Assembly (NCBI GenBank): GCA_003233545.1
Contig: QILZ01000101.1
Location: forward strand, 1-7,936
DNA: 7,936 bases
Direction of reading: 5' to 3'
Origin: Spirochaetales bacterium
GTDB lineage: Bacteria > Spirochaetota > Spirochaetia > SZUA-6
Part shown: in pieces, positions 1 through 6,218 of the stretch
Layout: each line of letters begins with the position of its first letter
How positions within the stretch are numbered: the stretch's first letter is position 1
Made by a program: the position numbers and the translations under genes
The notes under the pieces: model-generated
The model's input: only the letters and a program-made list of their open reading frames with translations
Database searches by the model: none
What the model was told of the DNA's origin: nothing

Positions 1-798
1 AAGCTGTACAAGCATTGTAAAAATTTCCGTTTTTTGAATTTGCTGCGCCAGGTGCAGTATTTTTTTCCACCCCGCTTCCGGAATAATTTCCACTCCCCGA
101 AACTGGTTAAGCATATCTATGATATCAGACCAGTCGACAGATGTATTTATTACGGGAATTATCTCGAGAAAATCTTTTATATCGTCCGCAACATACTCTG
201 CGTCTATTTCTTCAAAATGAGGTTTGTATAGAAAATCATTTTCCGGCAAACCCGAATCGAATTTTCTTAAAAAAAAATAGTAGTCAAAATGTATAAGATC
301 CAAAAGCAATACGGTATTGTTATATTTTGCATCTATCTCATCCACACGACTGGTATCAAATTCAAAAAAGAATTCTTTTATGTAGTTTCTTACTTCCTCA
401 AAAATAATATCCTGGTCGGCGGATTCCTGTAATCTACTGCGGATCGATTCCTCCGAGAGTTTTTCTTTTACCTGGAACTGGTTCTCCGTCAGGGATGTCT
501 CGATTATGAGCAGCTGCAGCGATCCGGATGTTTCCGCTCTTCTGATAAGACTTTGTGCAGGCCCGAGAACTTTGTAAAACTCATAAAAGTACCGGGCAAG
601 ACGCGGAAGAACGGTATTGTTTCTTGAATTATAAAATTTCACCCTCTGCTTTTTCAGATTTTTTTCTATCTGTCTCAGCATTCTTTTCTTCGCCTTTTCC
701 GGATCGGAACTACCCATCAACACGGAGAACAATCTCTGTAAAAGGCTTTCTTTGCTGCTTTCCTGCTGTTTTTCTGATTCGGCCGGTTTAGAACTCAC
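1..798 (-). CDS. Hypothetical helical protein, N-terminal part (DUF5312-like, tentative); runs off the left edge
   Basis: The frame is open for exactly 266 codons from a GTG at 798-796 to the window edge, so the C-terminus is missing. The protein starts with a polar Q/E/S/K-rich tail of about 18 residues. A basic amphipathic stretch follows (SSDPEKAKKRMLRQIEKNLK), then aromatic-rich helices with RLARYFYEFYKVLGPAQ. There is no signal peptide or clear membrane helix, so it is probably cytoplasmic or peripheral. No catalytic motif is visible. The combination of the SSDPEK..KK segment and the YFYEFYK..GPAQ segment reminds me of the uncharacterised spirochaetal DUF5312 family; this is recollection and not proven. 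GTG was chosen because it sits 7 nt below a good -10 box and no other good start lies upstream. The AAAGGG just before it is too close to act as a normal ribosome binding site. An alternative start is the ATG of LMGSSDPEK, about 28 codons in. It is divergent from the STAND ATPase gene. Coding status is fairly sure; function is unknown. Confidence 0.82.
   Translation of the reverse strand, partial: MSSKPAESEKQQESSKESLLQRLFSVLMGSSDPEKAKKRMLRQIEKNLKKQRVKFYNSRNNTVLPRLARYFYEFYKVLGPAQSLIRRAETSGSLQLLIIETSLTENQFQVKEKLSEESIRSRLQESADQDIIFEEVRNYIKEFFFEFDTSRVDEIDAKYNNTVLLLDLIHFDYYFFLRKFDSGLPENDFLYKPHFEEIDAEYVADDIKDFLEIIPVINTSVDWSDIIDMLNQFRGVEIIPEAGWKKILHLAQQIQKTEIFTMLVQL
269..277 (-). repeat. T9 tract (coding strand) in the left hypothetical gene
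   Basis: Nine T residues on the coding strand fall in a run of aromatic codons (Y-Y-F-F-L). The frame is intact in this copy. The tract is a possible slippage site; no functional claim is made. Confidence 0.5.
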
Positions 799-804
799 CC
801 CTTT

Positions 805-833
805 ATGGTATGGTAAAATAAGACCAATGTCAA
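805..833 (-). promoter_or_regulatory. Sigma-70-type promoter for the left minus-strand gene
   Basis: Reading the minus strand there is a perfect -35 TTGACA (833-828), a 17-nt spacer and a -10 TACCAT (810-805, 4 of 6 consensus bases). The expected transcription start, about 7 nt past the -10 box, falls at about 798, which is the G of the GTG start codon. If correct, the mRNA would have no leader. Confidence 0.6.
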
Positions 834-835
834 CG

Positions 836-853
836 ATCGATGAATTAATCGAT
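836..853. promoter_or_regulatory. 18-bp near-palindrome, possible operator
   Basis: ATCGAT G AATT A ATCGAT reads the same on both strands except for one base pair (842/847), so 8 of 9 symmetric pairs match. It lies 2 bp upstream of the -35 box of the left gene's promoter, in the divergent region between that gene and the STAND ATPase gene. This is a typical place for a dimeric regulator to bind. The regulator is unknown, and a chance palindrome in AT-rich DNA cannot be excluded. Confidence 0.35.
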
Positions 854-863
854 TTATCCGGTT

Positions 864-881
864 GATACGAAAGATACGAAA
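864..881 (+). repeat. Perfect 9-bp tandem repeat (GATACGAAA x2)
   Basis: GATACGAAA occurs twice head to tail, ending one base before the ATG at 883. If translation began at the in-frame TTG at 862 the repeat would encode IRK-IRK. If it begins at 883 or later, the repeat is leader or promoter DNA. Confidence 0.75.
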
Positions 882-882
882 A

Positions 883-3800
883 ATGGATTTGAAAATACTC
901 TATTTTTGTTGTTTAATTATAAATATGATATACCTATTAATAAGAATAAATGGCAAAAAGCAGTTAGCAAAGATTAATAAGAGTCTTATGTCGGCTATCG
1001 AAGAGCATACGGAAAAGCAGGTACAGACAGGAACTGCTGTTCGGATTAAAGATACGGAAGGTAATGATTGTCTCGGCTTTTATGAATATAAAGGCATAGA
1101 TGAAAAAATCCTGCTTAAGCAGGTTATTAAAGCAGGACTTTCTATTTCTGATTTTCTTTCCGAAAGGGATGCGGATTTATTTGGTTATAATCTTTTAATC
1201 TCGGGAAACAAAGATTTATCATCCGCTGAAGTATACGAATATATGAAAAATACAATTATCAGAATCGAGGAAGAGAATTCTCTCTGGATAGACAGGTCAC
1301 TGCGCGGTATCGCGGAGGGATTTACGACCCTGGATAAAGTTAAATCCTCCTCTCTTACAACATTATGGAAAGTAAACGGCATCGATTTAACCGGGGAACC
1401 AAATTTTGGTGGGAACAGACTTAAATATATTAAGGATTATAACTGGGTCAGGGAGGACGGTGTAGAAAGAGTTTTGGATGCGCTTACCCCGCGTTTAAAC
1501 GGTACGGATAAAAAAACAGTGCCGTATGTATTTGGTTACAGAGGAGTCGGTAAAACAGAAATAGTGTATGAAGTTGTAAGGAAAATTCTCGGCAGGGATG
1601 AAACGAATCCATGGATTCGCATGTTTAGCATTTTTAAAAGCAGTTCTCCGATTCATCCTTTTTTAAACAGTATCAGAAATGATGTTTTCGAATATATAAG
1701 TGAATATCTTTTGCCTCATGAAAGGGAAGTTTTCGATGAAATAATGCCTCTCTTCAGAGAATTTGCCCTGTCCTGTAAAAAAAGAACAAATTCGATTATT
1801 CCGGACCATACAACGGAAGATTTTTTCCTCGCCTATCATCTCTATGTTCTTGCATTTATCAGGATGATGGAGGAGAAGAATCTTCCTGCTGTTTTTATTT
1901 GTGACGATGTGGATTTGTACAATCCTGAAAGCCGGCGTTTTTTATTATCGATGATGAATGATTTTTCCGAATATGAAGTATTTATTCCGTTATTTGTTTC
2001 ATCGGATAAAACGATCCTTAAGGATCTGGAGAGCATGGAATTACGAAAGGTATATATAGCACCATTAAGCAGGCGTATGATTAAAGAACTTGCACTGAAG
2101 GTGAATGAAAAGCTTATACTTTCCGAAAAATTGTCGCAAAAAATAAGACGGATTACAAAGGGGCTGTATTCTCCTGTACTGCACTGTCTTCTTTATCTTG
2201 AATTTTCGGAGAATGATAATCTTCCGAATCCGGAAACCTGCAGCCGGTATTTATCGAATCTATTAGACCCTGACCGGAAAAAGGTGTTGTACTCTCTCTA
2301 CATTTCGAGAGGCATTTTAAAATATGCTGATCAACTTCGTTTTATCGTTTCGCTTGGGTATTCGGAACGGGATGGTATGGCAATTGTCGATAGTCTTCGT
2401 AACTTTGGATTTGTAGAAGGCAGAGAGTATATCCTGCCCGGTATGAGCGTCATAAAAAACGTTCCGCATGTTTATAAAGAAGTTACAGAAAAATTTGTAG
2501 AGTATCTTACAAAAAAATGGGAAGCATTCGAATATACAAACTATGTACTTCTATTCTACTTCTTCCTTAAACAGGAGGAGTTTAAACTTGCGGGAAAGGT
2601 TTATCATGCTATTGTCCAAAGAAAACTGAATGAGAGAGATTTAACGGGAATCGATAATTTTTTAAAAGAATCACGTTGGAAACAGCTGCTTTCCGGAAGC
2701 AGCGAGAAAAGTAGTGCCGGCCTGGAAACCGCTATGCTGCTTTACAGGATAGATCAGCTGAACTTAAGCGGACGTTTTAAAGAGGCACTCAGCCTGTACA
2801 TGGAGAACAGAGAACAGATTGATAATCGAATGGATTTAGCCGTATTCCCGGATTCGGATATAACAATTGCAGGACTGAATATCGCCTTAAAAAATGTGGA
2901 GGAATCCCTTTCTCTGTCCAAACATGCCCTGCTTAAATTTCAGAGTCTGAATAATTCCGGAGGAATGCGCGTTTCTTACGTAAAACTCGGTCTTACCATG
3001 CTTGCACGGGGCAAGCTCGATGATGCGCTGGAGTATTTTTTTCTTGCAGGCAGAATTGCCGGCGCGGAATCGGCGCTTGATTCTATCAGTATCGTAGTAC
3101 TGTCTGCCATAACCCGTTTTATACAGGGAGACTTAAGCGATGCTCTTTTATACTGTGACGAGGCATTAAAAATTACACCGGGAACATTCTCCAGGGAATG
3201 GGAAGTTTTTATACGTTTTTTAAAGGCAAGGTTTCTGTTTGAGATCGGGCTGTACGATGGCTGTATTAAAGTACTGGAAAAAACTCTTGCATATCTCTCC
3301 CTGTACAAAATAGATAAGGCGGAGAATGTTGTCTATGCATGGCTTGCCCGTGCATTTATCTATGGGGGCAGTGTCCGAACCGGTCTTGAAATATTGGATC
3401 ATATGGAAAAGTCTCACCTGAATCTACTGTTTACGGCGGAAGGGTGTTATATGACGAATGAATATGAAAAAGCAGCGGCTTTTATGGAAGACGGCGGGAT
3501 TAAGATATCCGGATACGATTTTCTGCCCGGAGACAGGATTTTCTGGCTCGACGGATTTTACTCGATAGAGGGAAGGTGCCTGGACCTTTCGGATTCCATG
3601 CTGAAGAGAATTTCTGTTTCGTTTTTATCATATATGTACCATCTGTCCGGAAACAGTGAAAAATCAATTAACGGGTTTCAGGATATTCTTAATGGTAAAA
3701 TACCGAATTTTGATCCGTACATGCACTATTATTACTATCTATACTCCGAGTGTCTCGGGGAAAACAGATTTACCATGTTGAACAGGGCATGGAATACACT

Positions 3801-3912
3801 TCAGGAAAGGGCCAACAGGATAAGTTCTCCGGAGGTAAAGAGAAAATTTATGGAGAGCAATTACTGGAATAAAAGAATCTTAAAAAGCGCCCGGGATAAT
3901 AAGCTCATCTAA
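883..3912 (+). CDS. STAND/AAA_16-type signalling ATPase with C-terminal TPR-like repeats
   Basis: About 1009 residues. Residues 2-20 form one hydrophobic segment (LKILYFCCLIINMIYLLIRI), a possible membrane anchor. Residues 40-200 are not recognised. The P-loop module has Walker A GYRGVGKT (218-225), Walker B VFICDDVD (337-344), and a G-x3-P motif GLYSP (427-431) like the GNP motif of STAND NTPases. A winged-helix-like region follows (about 455-530). TPR-like helix pairs then cover about 620-880, for example GKLDDALEYF (from 710) and QGDLSDALLYCDEALKI. The C-terminal LQERANRISSPEVKRKFMES resembles the end of COG3899-type ATPases found with adenylate cyclases and MalT-like regulators. No LuxR-type HTH, cyclase, kinase or protease domain is present, so it is probably a regulator or scaffold acting through partners. 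The start is uncertain: TTG 862, ATG 883, ATG 925 and ATG 988 are all in frame. ATG 988 has a weak AAGAG 4 nt upstream, and a promoter-like pair at 889-917 would favour 925 or 988. Its 3' end overlaps the convergent MFS gene by 8 nt. Confidence 0.9.
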   Translation: MDLKILYFCCLIINMIYLLIRINGKKQLAKINKSLMSAIEEHTEKQVQTGTAVRIKDTEGNDCLGFYEYKGIDEKILLKQVIKAGLSISDFLSERDADLFGYNLLISGNKDLSSAEVYEYMKNTIIRIEEENSLWIDRSLRGIAEGFTTLDKVKSSSLTTLWKVNGIDLTGEPNFGGNRLKYIKDYNWVREDGVERVLDALTPRLNGTDKKTVPYVFGYRGVGKTEIVYEVVRKILGRDETNPWIRMFSIFKSSSPIHPFLNSIRNDVFEYISEYLLPHEREVFDEIMPLFREFALSCKKRTNSIIPDHTTEDFFLAYHLYVLAFIRMMEEKNLPAVFICDDVDLYNPESRRFLLSMMNDFSEYEVFIPLFVSSDKTILKDLESMELRKVYIAPLSRRMIKELALKVNEKLILSEKLSQKIRRITKGLYSPVLHCLLYLEFSENDNLPNPETCSRYLSNLLDPDRKKVLYSLYISRGILKYADQLRFIVSLGYSERDGMAIVDSLRNFGFVEGREYILPGMSVIKNVPHVYKEVTEKFVEYLTKKWEAFEYTNYVLLFYFFLKQEEFKLAGKVYHAIVQRKLNERDLTGIDNFLKESRWKQLLSGSSEKSSAGLETAMLLYRIDQLNLSGRFKEALSLYMENREQIDNRMDLAVFPDSDITIAGLNIALKNVEESLSLSKHALLKFQSLNNSGGMRVSYVKLGLTMLARGKLDDALEYFFLAGRIAGAESALDSISIVVLSAITRFIQGDLSDALLYCDEALKITPGTFSREWEVFIRFLKARFLFEIGLYDGCIKVLEKTLAYLSLYKIDKAENVVYAWLARAFIYGGSVRTGLEILDHMEKSHLNLLFTAEGCYMTNEYEKAAAFMEDGGIKISGYDFLPGDRIFWLDGFYSIEGRCLDLSDSMLKRISVSFLSYMYHLSGNSEKSINGFQDILNGKIPNFDPYMHYYYYLYSECLGENRFTMLNRAWNTLQERANRISSPEVKRKFMESNYWNKRILKSARDNKLI
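889..917 (+). promoter_or_regulatory. Promoter-like pair inside the 5' end of the STAND ATPase frame
   Basis: TTGAAA (889-894, 5 of 6) and TTTAAT (912-917, 5 of 6) are separated by 17 nt. The predicted transcription start is about 924, next to the in-frame ATG at 925. No comparable pair was seen upstream of the ATG at 883. Either the true start codon is 925 or 988 and this is the gene's promoter, or it is a chance match in an AT-rich membrane-segment coding region. Confidence 0.35.
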
Positions 3913-6118
3913 GGGAAAAGTACGTAAGCAGAGCGGCCGTTAAAAAGCGGAATCTGTCAAGTTTAAGTATCTGATCATTATTAAGTGCATTTTGAAAGTA
4001 CCGGTAAACATTATCCTCGGTATTCTGTTGATAATCCGGTATTTCCGTTTCTATAAATTGCAGACTGAGTTTTTTAAACAGTTTTTGATTTCTTGTTACA
4101 TTCTCCACGGTATCGATAAGTTTTTTCCTGTATTTCACTGTTTTCCCTTGAGTTTTTAAATCGTCGAGCAGGGCTAAGGTTCCGGATTGTGCACTTTCCA
4201 GGAACATCGTATACCGCGGGTAAAACCAGTTCAGCATATCGAGGATCCCCGCAATTGCAAGAATAATCTCGTCCCGCACATAGGGTGATGTTTTTTTCTC
4301 CATTTTTTTAATCAGTACACGAATTGCTGTTTTGTCTTTGAATATTTCCATGGCATGTGCACCGTGAATAACCACTCTCGGATTTTGCGACTCATCGATT
4401 AACCTTAAAATTTCGGGAATATTCCGGCTGCTTTTTAGCTGTGCCAGTGCGACCATAGCTTTTCCCACGAGAAAATAATCCTTCGAATTAAGGGCCTGCT
4501 GAAGAACTTTTTCTCCTGACATTACTCTCTTTTGACCGATTATCTCCGCAGCCATATAAGCTGTAGTAAATTTGTGGTTTTTTACCTCCGAGATAAGAAC
4601 GGCTTCTATATGATTGTCCGGGGGTATATGATTGAGTGCGGACAGGGCTTCCGCCCGGATAAAAAAACTTGGTGAGTGCAGTTTTTGAAGCAGTTCGTTT
4701 CTTGTAATCGAAGAACCCGATGAACCCAGTGCCTGTATAACATCCCTCTCTTCCGTAATCGTCCTGGTCTTTCCAAGCCTGTTAAGGAGACTTATTGCCC
4801 GCAGATCGCGCGGTGAGAAAATAATGGCAAATGCATCCCGTACCGAATAGGCGCTTATGTCTTTTAGCCGGAATATAAACATATTGATTATTATAAACAG
4901 GAATAAAATACTTCCGAAATATAGTTTAAAAACTTCCACATTCGAACTGTTCAGAATATTTTGCAGAATCTGCAGTATTATTCCTCCGGCAAGTGAACCG
5001 ATTGCACCTGAAATGCCCATTGTAAGAAAGTATATTATACCGAGGTTCAGCCTTTCCCGGGGTTTAATAAAGGCGAGAAAATAATTCTGCGATGTGTTTA
5101 ATATGCCGTTTGTTCCCATGTACGAGAGAAAGAATATCATTCCCGCAAATATGTATTCCGAAACACCGGTCTTAAAAACGGGGGAAATGATCAGAGGAAT
5201 TATTATAGCCGATGTTATAAAGGAGTATATTAAAATAAGCGGTTTCGAACCTATGCGGTCTATCATAAAACCGTTTATTACAGCCATGGAAAGTGCACCG
5301 AGACCGCCGAATACGGTAAAGAAAAGAATCTGACTGTCTGTATTTTGATATATCTTCTTAAAATAGACAATTATGAATGGTGTAAGCATCGACATTGCAA
5401 GAGAGCTTAAAAAAAGGACGGTTACGAATTTTCTAAACCCCTTATCTTTAATACTCAAAATAAAGCTTCGGAAAAGCGGTTCGGTAAGTGCAGATGCGGA
5501 TCCCTTTAATTCCGGCAGTTTAAAGATAAAATAACATCCCATAAGGCCCGATGTAATTCCTGCGCCTATGAAAAGGGCATACCGGGACAGCGGGGCTTTG
5601 CTTCCTAAGGATATTGCCATAATGACTCCCAGGGATATTACAATTGTATGAGTAATTATCTGTATTCGTGATAAAAAAACTCCCCTGTCCTTTGTTCCGG
5701 CAAGCTGCCCGATTATGGGATTGTAACTGGTAATTGCAATCCCTCTTGAAATATTAAAACCTAAAACACTTAAAATCAGTATAGAAAGAGCGGCTTCATG
5801 GAATCCATTGTAGTATAAAAACGGAGTAACCAGTACGGGAAGCATCATTAAATAACGTAGAGCCCAGAAACGTCCCATGAGTTTTACGGCCCCTGCTTTA
5901 GTGATTAAAGCACGTCCCGGCAGCATAAAGAGATATGCAATCTGAATAAAGGATGACAGAAGGCCGATAACGAAACTGCCCGCACCGAGTTTTAAAGCAT
6001 AGAGAATAATGATATTACTGCTTATGAGGAGAAAAGAAAGTACATTGAAAAAAGTGAATATATAAAAATTTTTTCTGCCGTTTAAAAATTCCGACGGCGT
6101 TAAGGGTGAATCTTTCAT
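3905..6118 (-). CDS. MFS transporter with C-terminal HEAT-repeat domain
   Basis: 737 residues. The first ~418 hold about 12 hydrophobic helices in two groups of six (roughly 18-45, 49-66, 87-104, 108-138, 154-172, 180-201; then 231-254, 263-285, 293-315, 322-351, 360-388, 396-418). The link between halves (202-230) is polar and charged, as in MFS carriers. A motif-A signature GFMIDRIGSK (283-292, G-x3-D-R-x-G-x-K) lies between helices 8 and 9 and supports MFS membership. Substrate is unknown. From about 455 to 640 there are repeated amphipathic helix pairs of HEAT/PBS type, for example LLQKLHSPSFFIRAEALSAL and SPYVRDEIILAIAGIL. An even helix count puts this domain in the cytoplasm, where it may bind a partner or gate transport. 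A basic helical tail follows (650-737). ATG 6118 precedes helix 1 at a sensible distance, but no Shine-Dalgarno is visible. A perfect -10 box 7 nt upstream suggests a leaderless mRNA. The gene converges on the STAND ATPase gene and is divergent from the Ycf46-like gene. Confidence 0.93.
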   Translation of the reverse strand: MKDSPLTPSEFLNGRKNFYIFTFFNVLSFLLISSNIIILYALKLGAGSFVIGLLSSFIQIAYLFMLPGRALITKAGAVKLMGRFWALRYLMMLPVLVTPFLYYNGFHEAALSILILSVLGFNISRGIAITSYNPIIGQLAGTKDRGVFLSRIQIITHTIVISLGVIMAISLGSKAPLSRYALFIGAGITSGLMGCYFIFKLPELKGSASALTEPLFRSFILSIKDKGFRKFVTVLFLSSLAMSMLTPFIIVYFKKIYQNTDSQILFFTVFGGLGALSMAVINGFMIDRIGSKPLILIYSFITSAIIIPLIISPVFKTGVSEYIFAGMIFFLSYMGTNGILNTSQNYFLAFIKPRERLNLGIIYFLTMGISGAIGSLAGGIILQILQNILNSSNVEVFKLYFGSILFLFIIINMFIFRLKDISAYSVRDAFAIIFSPRDLRAISLLNRLGKTRTITEERDVIQALGSSGSSITRNELLQKLHSPSFFIRAEALSALNHIPPDNHIEAVLISEVKNHKFTTAYMAAEIIGQKRVMSGEKVLQQALNSKDYFLVGKAMVALAQLKSSRNIPEILRLIDESQNPRVVIHGAHAMEIFKDKTAIRVLIKKMEKKTSPYVRDEIILAIAGILDMLNWFYPRYTMFLESAQSGTLALLDDLKTQGKTVKYRKKLIDTVENVTRNQKLFKKLSLQFIETEIPDYQQNTEDNVYRYFQNALNNDQILKLDRFRFLTAALLTYFSLR

Positions 6119-6125
6119 TACGGTG

Positions 6126-6155
6126 ATTATAGAATAGTTCTATAACAATTTACAA
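6126..6155 (-). promoter_or_regulatory. Promoter of the MFS-HEAT gene
   Basis: On the minus strand, TTGTAA (6155-6150, 4 of 6) is followed after 18 nt by a perfect -10 TATAAT (6131-6126). Seven bases separate the -10 box from the ATG, so the predicted start of transcription is at or next to the A of the start codon. There is no Shine-Dalgarno-like sequence in those seven bases. Confidence 0.6.
6127..6145. promoter_or_regulatory. 19-bp perfect inverted repeat over the -10 box (candidate operator)
   Basis: TTATAGAA (6127-6134) and TTCTATAA (6138-6145) are exact reverse complements around a 3-nt centre, TAG. The left arm covers five of the six bases of the MFS-HEAT gene's -10 box and the rest covers the -10/-35 spacer. 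A protein bound here would block that promoter, and the site is close enough (16 bp) to affect the divergent promoter at 6161. It resembles dimeric repressor operators in general; I do not recognise it as the exact site of a named regulator. Confidence 0.5.
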
Positions 6156-6163
6156 TACAATTG
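6145..6163. repeat. Three ACAAT motifs and a CAATT-N8-AATTG inverted repeat
   Basis: ACAAT occurs at 6145-6149, 6152-6156 and 6157-6161, all in the same direction. CAATT (6146-6150) and AATTG (6159-6163) form a 5-bp inverted repeat. They fill the short gap between the two divergent -35 boxes. This may be regulator-binding DNA or simply AT-rich sequence. Confidence 0.2.
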
Positions 6164-6189
6164 ACCGAACGGACTATTTGATTCATACT
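6161..6189 (+). promoter_or_regulatory. Promoter of the Ycf46-like AAA+ gene
   Basis: TTGACC (6161-6166, 5 of 6) is followed after exactly 17 nt by CATACT (6184-6189, 4 of 6). Predicted transcription start is about 6196, giving a leader of about 23 nt that includes the G8 tract. Its -35 box lies 5 bp from the -35 box of the divergent MFS-HEAT promoter. Confidence 0.5.
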
Positions 6190-6207
6190 GAATATACACA
6201 GTTTTCC

Positions 6208-6215
6208 GGGGGGGG
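6208..6215 (+). repeat. Eight-G homopolymer in the leader of the AAA+ gene
   Basis: A run of eight G residues ends 3 nt before the GTG start codon. It occupies the Shine-Dalgarno position and is the only G-rich ribosome-binding candidate, though not a standard AGGAGG. Homopolymers of this length are prone to slipped-strand length change, which here would alter spacing but not reading frame. Confidence 0.7.
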
Positions 6216-6218
6216 ATA

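Noticed and set aside
34..791. Plus-strand open frames at 34-231 and 555-791
   Set aside because: They lie antisense to the longer, uninterrupted minus-strand gene at 1-798, have no family features and no start signals.
2976..3417. Minus-strand open frames within the STAND ATPase gene
   Set aside because: Translations are low-complexity shadows of the TPR-coding region without motifs; the plus-strand frame clearly encodes the domains.
3600..3912. C-terminal LuxR-type HTH in the STAND protein (MalT-like regulator)
   Set aside because: The C-terminus ends in LQERANRIS...NKRILKSAR with no helix-turn-helix pattern, so a MalT-type transcription activator is not supported.
3900..3965. Possible terminator hairpin (GCGGCCG...AAAAAGCGG area)
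   Set aside because: The best pairing is only three or four bases and no U-run follows; not enough for a rho-independent terminator.
4857..5333. Plus-strand open frames opposite the MFS gene
   Set aside because: They mirror the transmembrane coding region on the other strand and show no independent coding evidence.
6127..6145. PerR/Fur-type box
   Set aside because: The palindrome has 8-3-8 symmetry and an AGAA/TTCT core, which does not fit the 7-1-7 TTATAAT-N-ATTATAA PerR or Fur pattern.
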